Made by a program: the position numbers and the translations under genes. A stretch of 64,000 nucleotides of DNA from the NCBI RefSeq assembly GCF_042654585.1, contig NZ_JBHSGR010000005.1:124001-188000 (forward strand), read 5' to 3'. Below, in pieces: positions 25,545 to 34,252 of this stretch (position 1 is the stretch's first letter; each line of letters starts with the position of its first letter). The stretch comes from Geodermatophilus arenarius (lineage in GTDB: Bacteria; Actinomycetota; Actinomycetes; Mycobacteriales; Geodermatophilaceae). Below the pieces are notes generated by a model. The model saw nothing but the letters and a program-made list of their open reading frames with translations, did no database searches and was not told where the DNA came from.

Positions 25545-26575
25545 CGGCCCTCCTCGCAGGAGACGAGACCCCCGGGCACCTGGCCGGCGCCCCCGCAGAG
25601 CACCGACCCGACGGCGCCGGGCAGCAGGTTCTCCACGAAGCTGTCGAACCAGCGGCCGTTGCCCAGGGTGTTGGTGAAGACCCGGACGAAGGGCGCCAGG
25701 TCGGCGACGGTCTGCCCGAGGGCCTGGCGGTTGCGCGACAGGATGTCGGTGACGGCCGACAGCTGCTGCAGCGCCGGGGTGAGGGCCTCGCGGTTGTCCG
25801 CGACCAGCCCGGTCAGCTGCTGGGCCAGCGTCTGGGTGTTGGTGAGGATCGAGTCGATGAGCGCCCGGCGCTCCTGCACCTCGGTGAGCAGGGTGTTGGA
25901 GTCCAGGACGAGCTGGGTGAACTCGCCGTTGCGGTCGGCCAGGACCTGGGTCACGTCCCGGGTGGCCGACAGCAGCTCGCGCAGCTGGGCGTCCCGCGAG
26001 GCGATGGTGTCCGAGAGCCGGGCCAGCCCGTCCAGGGAGGTGCGGACCTCGTCGGGGGTGTCGGCGAAGGTCTCCGACAGCACCTCGAAGGAGCTCGCCA
26101 GCTGGGCGGTGTCGATGTCGTCGACGGTGGTGGACAGGTCCGCGAAGGCCTCGACGACGTCGTAGGGCGAGGCGGTGCGCTGCAGCGGGATGCGCTGCTC
26201 GGGGTCCAGCGGCGTCGCGCCGCGCGGGACCAGCGCCAGGTACTTCGCGCCGAGCACCGTCTCGATCTTGATGGCCGCCTCGGACCGGTCGCCGACGAAC
26301 GCGTCGCGGACGCGGAACTCGACGGTGACCGCGCCGTCCTCCAGCGCCAGGCTCTCGACCTGGCCGACCTTGACGCCGGCGACGCGCACCGGGTCGTCGG
26401 GCCGGAGGCCCGCGGCCTCGGAGAACTGGGCGCGGTAGACGGTGCCCCCGCCGATGAGCGGCAGCGACCGGGCGTTGAAGGCGAGCAGCACCAGCAGCGC
26501 GATCAGCGAGAGGCTGACCGCCCCGATGACGACCGGGTTGCGGTCGCGGAACGGCTTGGCCGGACGGCGGGCCAT
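25541..26575 (-). CDS. mceC: Mce family protein MceC
   Basis: 344-residue Mce subunit starting at MARRPAKPFRDRNPVV; its ATG shares one base with the mceB stop (TGATG). Membrane anchor VVIGAVSLSLIALLVLLAF, MCE domain (YRAQFSEAAGLRPDDPVRVAGVKVGQV ... GAKYLALVPRG) and a helical C-terminal half. The final part has Cys residues (VLCGGAGQVPGGLVSCEEG) that could form a disulphide outside the membrane. Confidence 0.87.
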   Translation of the reverse strand: MARRPAKPFRDRNPVVIGAVSLSLIALLVLLAFNARSLPLIGGGTVYRAQFSEAAGLRPDDPVRVAGVKVGQVESLALEDGAVTVEFRVRDAFVGDRSEAAIKIETVLGAKYLALVPRGATPLDPEQRIPLQRTASPYDVVEAFADLSTTVDDIDTAQLASSFEVLSETFADTPDEVRTSLDGLARLSDTIASRDAQLRELLSATRDVTQVLADRNGEFTQLVLDSNTLLTEVQERRALIDSILTNTQTLAQQLTGLVADNREALTPALQQLSAVTDILSRNRQALGQTVADLAPFVRVFTNTLGNGRWFDSFVENLLPGAVGSVLCGGAGQVPGGLVSCEEGR

Positions 26576-27612
26576 CAGCACCCCCTCGCGCCGGAGGACA
26601 GCCCGCCCGCGGGGATGGTGCTCGGCTCGCTCGCGCCGGGCAGGGTGACCGTGCCGGACGCCCCGCACAGGTAGAAGTTGAACCAGCTGCCGTTGACGGC
26701 GGTCCGCGTGATCAGGTCGATCTTGGTCGGTGCGAGCTGCAGGAAGTCCTCCAGGACGTCGCCGGTGTCGGCGAGGTTGCCGGCCAGGTCGCCGAGGCCC
26801 TCGACGTCCGCCGCCAGCGGCGCCCGGGCGTCCTCGAGCAGCCCGGCGGTGCTCACCGCGAGGCCGTCGATGGTCTGCAGCGAGTCGAAGATCGCGTCGC
26901 GGTCCTCGCTCAGCCCGGAGACGAACTGCTGCAGCGAGACGACCAGCGACGACAGCTGCTCGTCCCGGGCGGCGACCGTGCCCATCACCGAGGTGAGGTT
27001 GTCGATGACGCTGCCGATGACGGCGTCCTTGTCCGCGAGCGACGAGGTGAGCGAGCCGACGTGGCCGAGCAGGCTCTCCACCGTGCCGCCCTCGCCCTGG
27101 AACACCTGGACGATCTCGAAGGACAGCCGGTTGACGTCCTGCGGCGACAGGGCCTGGAACAGCGGCTGGAACCCGCCGAACAGCGTGGTGAGGTCCAGCG
27201 CCGGCTCCGTCTGGGCCAGCGGGATGGTGTCGCCCTCCTCGAGGGTGCGCCCGGCCGCCCCCTCTCCCTCGGTCAGCGCGACGTACCGCTGGCCGACGAG
27301 GTTGCGGTAGCGGATGGTCGCCAGCACCGAGGTGGGCAGCGGGACGTCGGAGTCGACCGCGACGGTCACCTCGGCCACCGGCCGGTCGGTCTGCTCGGAC
27401 AGGCCGATGGCGGTCACCTGGCCCACCCGGACGCCGGCGATGCGCACCTCGTCGCCCTCCACCAGGCCGGCGACGTCGGTGAACTGCGCCCGGTACTCCA
27501 GCGGCTCGCCGTGGCCGGCGTTGGTGATGGTGCTGACCAGGACGTAGCTGGCGAGCACGGTCACCAGGGCGAACACGGCCAGCTTGGTCAGCGGCGCGGC
27601 GAGGCCCCTCAT
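26575..27612 (-). CDS. mceB: Mce family protein MceB
   Basis: 345-residue Mce subunit starting at MRGLAAPLTKL, with the ATG overlapping the mceA stop by four bases. Membrane anchor LAVFALVTVLASYVLVSTI, MCE domain (YRAQFTDVAGLVEGDEVRIAGVRVGQV ... GQRYVALTEGE), helical region, and a C-terminus with two Cys (FYLCGASG and RGC). The upstream open frame (to 28140) is noise overlapping mceA. Confidence 0.87.
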   Translation of the reverse strand: MRGLAAPLTKLAVFALVTVLASYVLVSTITNAGHGEPLEYRAQFTDVAGLVEGDEVRIAGVRVGQVTAIGLSEQTDRPVAEVTVAVDSDVPLPTSVLATIRYRNLVGQRYVALTEGEGAAGRTLEEGDTIPLAQTEPALDLTTLFGGFQPLFQALSPQDVNRLSFEIVQVFQGEGGTVESLLGHVGSLTSSLADKDAVIGSVIDNLTSVMGTVAARDEQLSSLVVSLQQFVSGLSEDRDAIFDSLQTIDGLAVSTAGLLEDARAPLAADVEGLGDLAGNLADTGDVLEDFLQLAPTKIDLITRTAVNGSWFNFYLCGASGTVTLPGASEPSTIPAGGLSSGARGC

Positions 27613-29009
27613 CGCAGCGCCACCTGGGTCCCCCGCAGCAGCGGCGCCATCGTCGAGGCGGCCAGGTCGGAGACCTCGCCGGGCTCCACGCCGGTCTGGT
27701 AGCCGAGGATGCTGCGCACGAAGTCCAGCTCCGCCGTCGACCCGGCCAGCCGGCCCGGCACCGAGTTCCCGAAGGCGGACAGGTCGGTGGTCACGTTGCC
27801 GTCGGGCTCCCCGGCGCCGGCGGGGACGTCCTCGGGTCCCCGGCCGCCCAGGCAGTTCGGGTTGCCGCTGTACGGGTTGTCCACCGAGTCGACGCCGTCC
27901 ACCGGCGGCACCGGGCAGTAGTACTCGCCCCGGTCGGCGGCCGCGATGATCGCGTCGATGTCGTCCAGGCCCTGGCAGTCGGGGCCCGACCGGTCGAGGT
28001 ACGCCGGCTGGTCGCCGGGCTGGTAGGGGTTGCGCGGCGGCAGCGTCACGGTGATGTCCAGGTTCAGCGCGGGGTCGCCGTCGCCGCCGAAGGCCTCGGT
28101 GATCATCGGCTTGAACCGGGCCAGGCCGTCGAGCAGGCACGGGTACTCCGGTGAGTACTCGGCGAACAGCCCGAGCACCGGCCGCGAGGTGGCGGCCAGC
28201 GAGATCAGGCTCTGCTCGTTGGTCTCCAGGAAGCCGGCCGCGGTCGCCGACGAGGCGCCGACAACGGTGAACGTGCGCCGCAGCTGCTCGGACTGGTCGA
28301 CCAGCGTCTGCGAGGTCACCGCCAGGTCGTCGAGCACGGCCAGCAGGTCGTCGGCGGCCGAGTCGTAGGTGTCGGCGACGTCGGCCAGCCCGCTGATGTC
28401 GGCCTGCAGCTCGGGCAGCACGGTGTTGAGCTCGCCGACGTAGCGGCCGATCGAGGCGAGGTTCTCCCCCAGCCGGTAACCGCGCCCGCGCAGCGCCGAG
28501 GCGACGGCGCCGAGCGTGGAGCTGAGGTCCTGCGGCTGCACCGCCCGCAGCAGCGGCAGCAGGTCGTCGATGACCCGCTGCAGCTCGACGGCGTTCTCGG
28601 TGCGGTCCTGGCCGATCTCGTCGCCGTCGGCCAGCCGCTCCCCCGAGGGCCGCTCGGGCACCACGAGGGACACGTAGCGCTCGCCGAACAGCGTCTTGGG
28701 CAGCAGCCGGGCGGTGACGTCGGCGGGGATGCGGTCCAGGTGCTCGGGCCGGATGGCCAGCTCGATCGTCGCGCCCCCGGCGGAGGCCTCGACGGAGCGC
28801 ACCTCGCCGACGATCACCCCGCGCACCTTGACGTCGGAGGCCTCCTGCAGCTGGTTGCCCACGGTGTCGGCGTGCAGCACCACGCGGGCGGTGTCGGTGA
28901 AGGCCTTGGTGTAGAGCGCCACGGTCAGCGCGAGCAGCACCACCAGGACGACGAGGAACGCCACGCCCTGCAGCCGACGGCGCACCACCGCGCCCCTGCC
29001 CCCGCTCAT
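27609..29009 (-). CDS. mceA: Mce family protein MceA
   Basis: 466-residue first Mce subunit. Membrane anchor (GVAFLVVLVVLLALTVALY), MCE domain (ARVVLHADTVGNQLQEASDVKVRGVIVGEV ... GERYVSLVVPE), helical domain, then a cysteine-containing loop region (EYPCLLDG, GPDCQGLDD, EYYCPVPP, NPNCLGGRG) whose four cysteines suggest extracytoplasmic disulphides. Seven bases separate it from the second permease gene. Confidence 0.87.
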   Translation of the reverse strand: MSGGRGAVVRRRLQGVAFLVVLVVLLALTVALYTKAFTDTARVVLHADTVGNQLQEASDVKVRGVIVGEVRSVEASAGGATIELAIRPEHLDRIPADVTARLLPKTLFGERYVSLVVPERPSGERLADGDEIGQDRTENAVELQRVIDDLLPLLRAVQPQDLSSTLGAVASALRGRGYRLGENLASIGRYVGELNTVLPELQADISGLADVADTYDSAADDLLAVLDDLAVTSQTLVDQSEQLRRTFTVVGASSATAAGFLETNEQSLISLAATSRPVLGLFAEYSPEYPCLLDGLARFKPMITEAFGGDGDPALNLDITVTLPPRNPYQPGDQPAYLDRSGPDCQGLDDIDAIIAAADRGEYYCPVPPVDGVDSVDNPYSGNPNCLGGRGPEDVPAGAGEPDGNVTTDLSAFGNSVPGRLAGSTAELDFVRSILGYQTGVEPGEVSDLAASTMAPLLRGTQVALR

Positions 29010-29016
29010 CTCCCGC

Positions 29017-29886
29017 TCACCCCGCGATCCGGACGGTCGTCGTCGAACCCCAGATGGCCAGCGACAGGAACAGGTCGATGACCATGACCGCCACGATCGA
29101 GAAGCGCACCGCCCGGCCCACGGCGAGGCCGACGCCGGCCGGGCCGCCGCCGGCCCGGTAGCCGTAGTAGCAGTGGCTCAGGATGATCACGACGGCGAAG
29201 ACGAGCACCTTGGCGAACGACCACAGCACGTCCTGCGGCGGCAGGAAGAGGTTGAAGTAGTGGTCGTAGGTGCCGGCCGACTGCCCGTACGCCTCGGTGG
29301 TGATGGTCCGGGTGGCGAAGTAGCTGCTCAGCAGGCCGATGACGTAGAGCGGGACGACCGCGACGAACCCGGCGACGATGCGGGTGGTCACCAGGAACGG
29401 CAGCGAGGGGACGCCCATGACCTCGAGGGCGTCGATCTCCTCGTTGATCCGCATGGCGCCGATCTGGGCGGTGAAGCCGCAGCCGACGGTGGCCGACAGC
29501 GCCAGGCCGGCAACCAGCGGGGCGATCTCCCGGGTGTTGAAGTACGCCGAGAGGAAGCCGGTGAACGCCGAGGTGCCGAGCTGGTCGAGGGCGGCGTAGC
29601 CCTGCAGGCCGACCTCGGTGCCGGTGAAGAAGGACAGGAACGCGATGACGCCGACGGTGCCGCCGACGACCGCCAGCGCGCCGGTGCCGAAGGTGACCTC
29701 GGCCAGCAGCCGGAACGTCTCGCGCTTGTAGCGGCGCAGCGTGCGCGGCGTCCAGCCCAGGGCGCGGCCGTAGAAGGACAGCTGGTCGCCGAGGTCCTCG
29801 AGGGTGTCCATCGGTCGGCCGTAGACGCGGCGGACCAGCCGGCGCACGCCGACGCGGACCCGGTCGACCGGGGAGAGCAGCGCCAC
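29017..29886 (-). CDS. yrbEB: YrbE/MlaE-family permease, second subunit
   Basis: Integral membrane permease of the Mce ABC transporter, 289 residues. It contains the MlaE signatures EIAPLVAGLALSATVGCGFTAQIGAMR and INEEIDALEVMGVPSLPFLV, the coupling segment that contacts the ATPase, and about five hydrophobic segments. GTG start, four bases after the first permease gene. Pairs with it to form the heterodimeric channel. Confidence 0.9.
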   Translation of the reverse strand: MALLSPVDRVRVGVRRLVRRVYGRPMDTLEDLGDQLSFYGRALGWTPRTLRRYKRETFRLLAEVTFGTGALAVVGGTVGVIAFLSFFTGTEVGLQGYAALDQLGTSAFTGFLSAYFNTREIAPLVAGLALSATVGCGFTAQIGAMRINEEIDALEVMGVPSLPFLVTTRIVAGFVAVVPLYVIGLLSSYFATRTITTEAYGQSAGTYDHYFNLFLPPQDVLWSFAKVLVFAVVIILSHCYYGYRAGGGPAGVGLAVGRAVRFSIVAVMVIDLFLSLAIWGSTTTVRIAG

Positions 29887-29890
29887 CGGG

Positions 29891-30706
29891 TCACTGCCCC
29901 TTCGGCGGGACGAGCTGGAAGTAGATCGCCGTCATCACGAAGTTCACCGCGAACAGCAGCAGGAAGGTGATGACCACCGACTGGTTCACCGCGTCGCCGA
30001 CCCCCTTGGGCCCGCCGCCGGCGCGCAGGCCCTTGTAGGAGGCGACGATCCCGGCGATCAGCCCGAACACGAGGGCCTTGATCTCGCCGGACCAGAAGTC
30101 CTCGACCTGCGCGAGCGCGCCGAAGGACGCCAGGTAGGCGCCCGGCGTGCCGCCCTGCAGGACGACGTTGAAGAAGTAGCCGCCCGCCACGCCGACGACG
30201 CTGACCAGGCCGTTGAGCAGGGTGGCGACGAGCATCGCGGCCAGCACCCGGGGGACGACGAGGCGCTGGATCGGGTTGATCCCGAGCACCTCCATGGCGT
30301 CGATCTCGTCGCGGATCTTGCGGGCGCCGAGGTCGGCGCAGATGGCCGAGCCGCCGGCGCCGGCGATGAGCAGCGCGGTGACGATCGGGCTGGCCTCGCG
30401 CAGCACGGCCAGCACCGACGCCGAACCGGTGAAGGACTGGGCGCCGAGCTGACGGGTCAGGGAGCCCAGCTGCAGGGCGATGACCGCGCCGAAGGGGATC
30501 GCGACCAGCGCCGTCGGCAGGATGGTCACGCTGGCGACGAACCAGGTCTGCTGGACGAACTCGCGCAGCTGGAAGGGCCGCCTGGGCAGCGCCCGGAAGG
30601 TGTCGAGCGCGAAGGCGAACAGCGTGCCGCTGGCGCGCAGCGGCCGGGCCGGGGAGAGCTTCCCGTCGAGCAGGCCCGGCGCCTCCGGCTTCCCGGTGGC
30701 CGTCAC
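29891..30706 (-). CDS. yrbEA: YrbE/MlaE-family permease, first subunit
   Basis: 271-residue MlaE-family permease. The start is the GTG (MTATGKPEAPG) that overlaps the ATPase stop by four bases; the much longer open frame upstream is a shadow of the ATPase gene. Signatures: REASPIVTALLIAGAGGSAICADLGARK and IRDEIDAMEVLGINPIQRLV, the expected coupling helix. Ends in FVMTAIYFQLVPPKGQ. Confidence 0.9.
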   Translation of the reverse strand: MTATGKPEAPGLLDGKLSPARPLRASGTLFAFALDTFRALPRRPFQLREFVQQTWFVASVTILPTALVAIPFGAVIALQLGSLTRQLGAQSFTGSASVLAVLREASPIVTALLIAGAGGSAICADLGARKIRDEIDAMEVLGINPIQRLVVPRVLAAMLVATLLNGLVSVVGVAGGYFFNVVLQGGTPGAYLASFGALAQVEDFWSGEIKALVFGLIAGIVASYKGLRAGGGPKGVGDAVNQSVVITFLLLFAVNFVMTAIYFQLVPPKGQ

Positions 30707-31833
30707 CGGCCGCTCCGCGGACCGGGCAGGGAGCCACCGGCCGCCGTCGCGCCGACCGCCTGCGTGGTGTCCCGGTGCCGGCCGGCGGCGTCCGTCGTCG
30801 GCGCGAACACGCCGGCGTCGACCTGGGCGAGCAGGTCCTCGGGCAGGGAGTCGCGGATCGCCGTGGCGGTGGCCGGGTCGAACTCGTGCAGCATGCGGGC
30901 CACGCGCTCCTGCCGGCGGCGCTGGGCGCGCCGCTCGGGCAGGCCCGGGGACGGGTCGAGCTGCGGCGGGACGGCGTCGCCGCCGACGGCGCCCTTGGGC
31001 CCGACGCCGTTGTGCCGGTCGCCGCCGCGGGCCTGCAGGGCGGCCATCTCGGCCTCGACCTGCGCGACGTCCTTCTCCTCGCTCATGCCGATCGGGCCCT
31101 CGCGGCGGCCGTTGAGGAACTGCTGGACGACCGGCTCCTGCGAGGTGAGCAGTTGCTCGCGCGGGCCGAACATGGCCAGGTGCTTGCGGTAGAGCAGGCC
31201 GAGGTTGTCGGGCACGGTGCGGGCGGTGCCGATGTCGTGCGTGACGATGAGGAAGGTGGCGTCGATCTGCGCGTTGAGGTCGACGATCAGCTGGTTGAGG
31301 TAGGCGACGCGGACCGGGTCCAGGCCGGAGTCCGGCTCGTCGAACAGGATGATCTCGGGGTCGAGCACCAGCGCGCGGGCGAGGCCGGCGCGCTTGCGCA
31401 TGCCGCCGGAGATCTCGCCGGGCAGCTTCCCCTCGGCGCCCTGCAGGCCGACCATGTCCATCTTCTCGAGGACGATGCGGCGGACCTCGGACTCGCTCTT
31501 CCTCGTGTGCTCGCGCAGCGGGAAGGCGATGTTGTCGAAGAGGTTCATGGAGCCGAACAGCGCGCCGTCCTGGAACAGGACACCGAACAGCTTGCGGACC
31601 TCGTAGAGCCGCGCCTCGCCGCACCGGACGATGTCGGTGTCGGTGATGACGATCGAGCCGCGCTCGGGCTTGAGCAGCCCCACCAGCGACTTGAGGAAGA
31701 CCGACTTGCCGGTGCCCGAGGGGCCCAGCAGCACGGAGATCTCCCCGGGCGGCAGCGTGAGGGTGACGTCGCTCCAGATGTTCTGGCTGCCGAAGGACTT
31801 GGTCAGCCCCTCGACCTGGACCGCGACGCCCAC
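30703..31833 (-). CDS. mceG: Mce transporter ATPase, MceG/Mkl family
   Basis: ATP-binding subunit energising Mce lipid import, 376 residues. From the chosen GTG (31833; GGGAGG six bases upstream): Walker A GPSGTGKS at 37-44, signature ISGGM at 141-145, Walker B IILFDE at 161-166 and H-loop His199. After about residue 240 follows a C-terminal extension (GPIGMSEEKDVAQVEAEM onward, then basic and Ala-rich) like that of mycobacterial MceG. It heads the operon; in mycobacteria the homologous mkl gene is separate from the mce operons. Confidence 0.9.
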   Translation of the reverse strand: MGVAVQVEGLTKSFGSQNIWSDVTLTLPPGEISVLLGPSGTGKSVFLKSLVGLLKPERGSIVITDTDIVRCGEARLYEVRKLFGVLFQDGALFGSMNLFDNIAFPLREHTRKSESEVRRIVLEKMDMVGLQGAEGKLPGEISGGMRKRAGLARALVLDPEIILFDEPDSGLDPVRVAYLNQLIVDLNAQIDATFLIVTHDIGTARTVPDNLGLLYRKHLAMFGPREQLLTSQEPVVQQFLNGRREGPIGMSEEKDVAQVEAEMAALQARGGDRHNGVGPKGAVGGDAVPPQLDPSPGLPERRAQRRRQERVARMLHEFDPATATAIRDSLPEDLLAQVDAGVFAPTTDAAGRHRDTTQAVGATAAGGSLPGPRSGR

Positions 31834-32029
31834 CGTCGACCTCCCTCGCCCTGATCCGGGGTCCGCGCGGCGGGGCCCCGGGACCGCGTCCCGGCGCGGG
31901 TCCCCGTGCGCCGGGACACCGCTCCTCGTACTCACGGGTAACGAGGACCGGAGGGGGAGGTTACGTGCGTCACTCGTCCGACGTGACACGGCTCGCTGTT
32001 ACGCCACCCCACCGAGGGGGGCGGACGCG
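31834..32029 (-). promoter_or_regulatory. Intergenic region carrying the mce operon leader
   Basis: No gene seen. A stem of 10 bp (31888-31897 with 31908-31917) lies in the likely mceG leader. Farther up, GTCAC at 31969-31973 and GTGAC at 31983-31987 form a short inverted repeat around TCGTCCGAC and could be an operator. I could not assign a firm promoter. Confidence 0.35.
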
Positions 32030-32065
32030 ACAGGGGCCGCCCTCCCGGAGGAGAGCGGCCCCTGT
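32030..32065 (-). terminator. Terminator after rplL
   Basis: An 11-bp perfect stem (32030-32040 with 32055-32065) with a 14-base loop that can itself pair (CTCC/GGAG) lies 45 bases beyond the rplL stop. It separates rplJL from the mce operon. Confidence 0.7.
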
Positions 32066-32110
32066 GGCGTGCTGGGTGGTGCTGGTCCCCGGCTCAGGCC
32101 GGGGACGGCG

Positions 32111-32506
32111 TCACTTGACGGTGACGGTGGCGCCGGCGCCCTCGAGGGCGGCCTTGGCCTTCTCGGCGGCGTCCTTGGCGACCTTCTCCAGGACCGGCTT
32201 CGGCGCGCCGTCGACCAGGTCCTTGGCCTCCTTGAGGCCGAGCGAGGTCAGGCCGCGCACCTCCTTGATGACCTGGATCTTCTTGTCACCGGCGGCCTCG
32301 AGGATGACGTCGAACTCGTCCTGCTCCTCGGCGGCGGGGGCACCGCCGTCACCGGCACCACCGGCGGCCGGGGCGGCCGCGACGGCGACAGGGGCAGCCG
32401 CGGTGACCTCGAAGGTCTCCTCGAACTGCTTCACGAAGTCGGACAGCTCGAGCAGCGTCATCTCCTTGAACGCGTCGAGCAGCTCCTGGCTGGACAGCTT
32501 GGCCAT
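32111..32506 (-). CDS. rplL: 50S ribosomal protein L7/L12 (bL12)
   Basis: Stalk protein that recruits translational GTPases, present as dimers on L10. The 131 residues show the dimerising N-terminal domain (SSQELLDAFKEMTLLELSDFVKQFEE), an Ala/Gly-rich hinge and the C-terminal factor-binding domain (KIQVIKEVRGLTSLGLKEAKDLVDGAPKPV). Normal length. 16 bases after rplJ. Confidence 0.98.
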   Translation of the reverse strand: MAKLSSQELLDAFKEMTLLELSDFVKQFEETFEVTAAAPVAVAAAPAAGGAGDGGAPAAEEQDEFDVILEAAGDKKIQVIKEVRGLTSLGLKEAKDLVDGAPKPVLEKVAKDAAEKAKAALEGAGATVTVK

Positions 32507-32522
32507 GATCTCTCCTAGGGGG

Positions 32523-33131
32523 TCAGTCGGTGCTGGCCGCGGTGTCCGCGGCGTCAGCGGAGTCGGTGGTGGTGTCGGCAGCAGCGGTGTCGGCGGCGGG
32601 AGCGGCGGAGCCCTCGGTGGACTCCTTCTTCTCCTGCAGCGCCGCGGCCAGGCGGGCGACCTGCGACAGCGGGGCCTGGAACAGGCCGGCGGCCTTGGTC
32701 AGGTTGCCCTTCATCGCGCCGGCCAGCTTGGCCAGCAGCACCTCGCGCGGCTCGACGTCGGCGAGGGCGGTGACCTCGGCGGGGCTGACGGTGCGGCCCT
32801 CGACGACGCCGCCCTTGACGACGAGCAGCGGGTTGGCGCGCGCGAAGTCGCGGATGGCCTTGGCGGCCTCGACGACGTCGCCCTCGATGAACGCGATCGC
32901 GGTCGGGCCGTTGAGCAGCGGAGCCAGGTCGGTGTGGCCGACCGAGTCCGCCGCCCGCTTCGTCAGGGTGTTCTTGACGACGGCGTAGCTGCTGCCCGCA
33001 CCGAGGGAACGCCGCAGCTGGGTCAGCTGCGACACGGTCAGCCCGCGGTACTCGGTGAGCACGGCCGCGCTGGACTTCTGGAACCGCTCGGTGATCTCGT
33101 CGATCACCGCGGCCTTCGCCTGCGTGGGCAT
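32523..33131 (-). CDS. rplJ: 50S ribosomal protein L10 (uL10)
   Basis: Base of the L7/L12 stalk. I start at the ATG of MPTQAKAAVIDEITERF (202 residues), three bases after AGGAGG; the frame is open upstream through the leader but is not L10-like. Family blocks EYRGLTVSQLTQLRRSL and the C-terminal helix that binds L7/L12 are present, followed by an Ala/Asp/Thr-rich tail from about residue 172. L10-L12 complexes normally repress this operon by binding the leader; see 33258-33312. Confidence 0.97.
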   Translation of the reverse strand: MPTQAKAAVIDEITERFQKSSAAVLTEYRGLTVSQLTQLRRSLGAGSSYAVVKNTLTKRAADSVGHTDLAPLLNGPTAIAFIEGDVVEAAKAIRDFARANPLLVVKGGVVEGRTVSPAEVTALADVEPREVLLAKLAGAMKGNLTKAAGLFQAPLSQVARLAAALQEKKESTEGSAAPAADTAAADTTTDSADAADTAASTD

Positions 33132-33257
33132 GGGCCTCCTCTCGTCGGACGGGTGACCACCCGTGCGCCGCACGGCAGCGGACGATCGGGGCCCGGAGAC
33201 GAGGAACGCCCCGGCGCAGGGCGCACGGGGCGAATGACGCGGGCACGGGGCGCCGCG

Positions 33258-33312
33258 GCGATCGAACCGTCCTCCTGCGCGGGCCGCCCGGGGATCCGGG
33301 ACCTTCGATCGC
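33258..33312 (-). promoter_or_regulatory. Probable L10 leader structure upstream of rplJ
   Basis: In the leader of rplJ a perfect 9-bp stem forms between 33304-33312 and 33258-33266 (GCGATCGAA with TTCGATCGC on the minus strand). A further GGTCC/GGAC pairing lies inside, separated by an internal loop. Position and shape fit the L10(L12)4 binding site known from other bacteria. I did not model the kink-turn. Confidence 0.6.
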
Positions 33313-33423
33313 ACGCGGACGTGCGACGACCAGCGGTCGTGGGGGGAACGCCGCCCAGCGTACACGGTGCCGCGCGGACGCCGCTGTCGCCGTCCTCACC
33401 CGCGGGCGGGCCCGGACGCGCCA

Positions 33424-33455
33424 GGGCCCCGCAGCGCGCGTGCGCTGCGGGGCCC
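33424..33455 (-). terminator. Terminator after rplA
   Basis: A perfect 14-bp stem (33424-33437 with 33442-33455) and GCGT loop. The core GGGCCCCGCAG is shared with the rpoC terminator while the loop-proximal three pairs differ but still pair (ATC/GAT there, CGC/GCG here). It divides rplKA from rplJL. Confidence 0.85.
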
Positions 33456-33459
33456 CGTG

Positions 33460-33536
33460 GTGACGTACTGGAACGGCCTCGTCCCGGGGCCCGCCCTGAG
33501 CTCGCGAAGGGTGGGGAGGACGAGGTCCTTCGTCAG
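33460..33536 (-). repeat. Structured 3'-end element, copy B (rplA)
   Basis: Same 77-base element as at 12382-12458. On the minus strand it begins CTGACGAAGGACC with TGA as the rplA stop. The outer stem here reads GGACCTCGTCC with GGACGAGGCC, the inner stem TGGGAGG-type pairing around positions 33495-33513. Four base pairs differ from copy A with both partners changed. The hairpin 33424-33455 follows four bases later. Confidence 0.75.
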
Positions 33537-34252
33537 GCGGTGGGCTCGTCCACCGTCAGGTTGCGGGTGCGGTTCGGGTCGACCGGGATGCCCGGGCCCA
33601 TCGTGGTGGAGATGGTGACCTTCTTCAGGTACCGGCCCTTGGCCGCGGCCGGCTTGGCGCGCAGCACCTCGTCGAGGGCGGCGGCGTAGTTCTCGACGAG
33701 CTTGGTCTCGTCGAAGGAGGTCTTGCCGATCACCAGGTGCAGGTTGGCCTGCTTGTCGACGCGGAAGTTGATCTTCCCGCCCTTGATGTCCGCGACGGCC
33801 TTGGTGACGTCGGGGGTCACGGTGCCGGTCTTGGGGTTCGGCATCAGGCCGCGGGGGCCGAGGATGCGGGCGATCCGGCCGACCTTGGCCATCTGGTCGG
33901 GCGTGGCGATCGCGGCGTCGAAGTCCAGGAAGCCCTCCTGGATGCGCGCGATCAGGTCGTCCGAGCCGACGACGTCGGCGCCGGCGGCCTCGGCCTCGGC
34001 GGCCTTGTCACCGGTCGCGAAGACGATGACGCGGGCGGTCTTGCCGGTGCCGTGGGGCAGGTTGACCGTGCCGCGGACCATCTGGTCGGCCTTGCGCGGG
34101 TCGACGCCCAGCCGCATGGCCACCTCGACGGTGGCGTCGTAGGTGGTCGGCGAGGTCTCCTTCGCCAGCCCCGCCGCCTGCAGCGGGCTGTACAGGCTCT
34201 GGCGGTCGACCTTGGAGGCCGCCTCGAGGTACTTCTTGCCGTGCTTCGCCAT
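33533..34252 (-). CDS. rplA: 50S ribosomal protein L1 (uL1)
   Basis: L1-stalk protein that helps release deacylated tRNA from the E site and can repress its own operon. The start is the ATG of MAKHGKKYLEAASKV, giving the usual 239 residues; 23 upstream codons in the frame are discarded. Signatures GTGKTARVIVFA, GPRGLMPNPKTGTVT and DKQANLHLVIGKTSF are intact. Ends exactly at the start of element copy B. Confidence 0.98.
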   Translation of the reverse strand: MAKHGKKYLEAASKVDRQSLYSPLQAAGLAKETSPTTYDATVEVAMRLGVDPRKADQMVRGTVNLPHGTGKTARVIVFATGDKAAEAEAAGADVVGSDDLIARIQEGFLDFDAAIATPDQMAKVGRIARILGPRGLMPNPKTGTVTPDVTKAVADIKGGKINFRVDKQANLHLVIGKTSFDETKLVENYAAALDEVLRAKPAAAKGRYLKKVTISTTMGPGIPVDPNRTRNLTVDEPTA

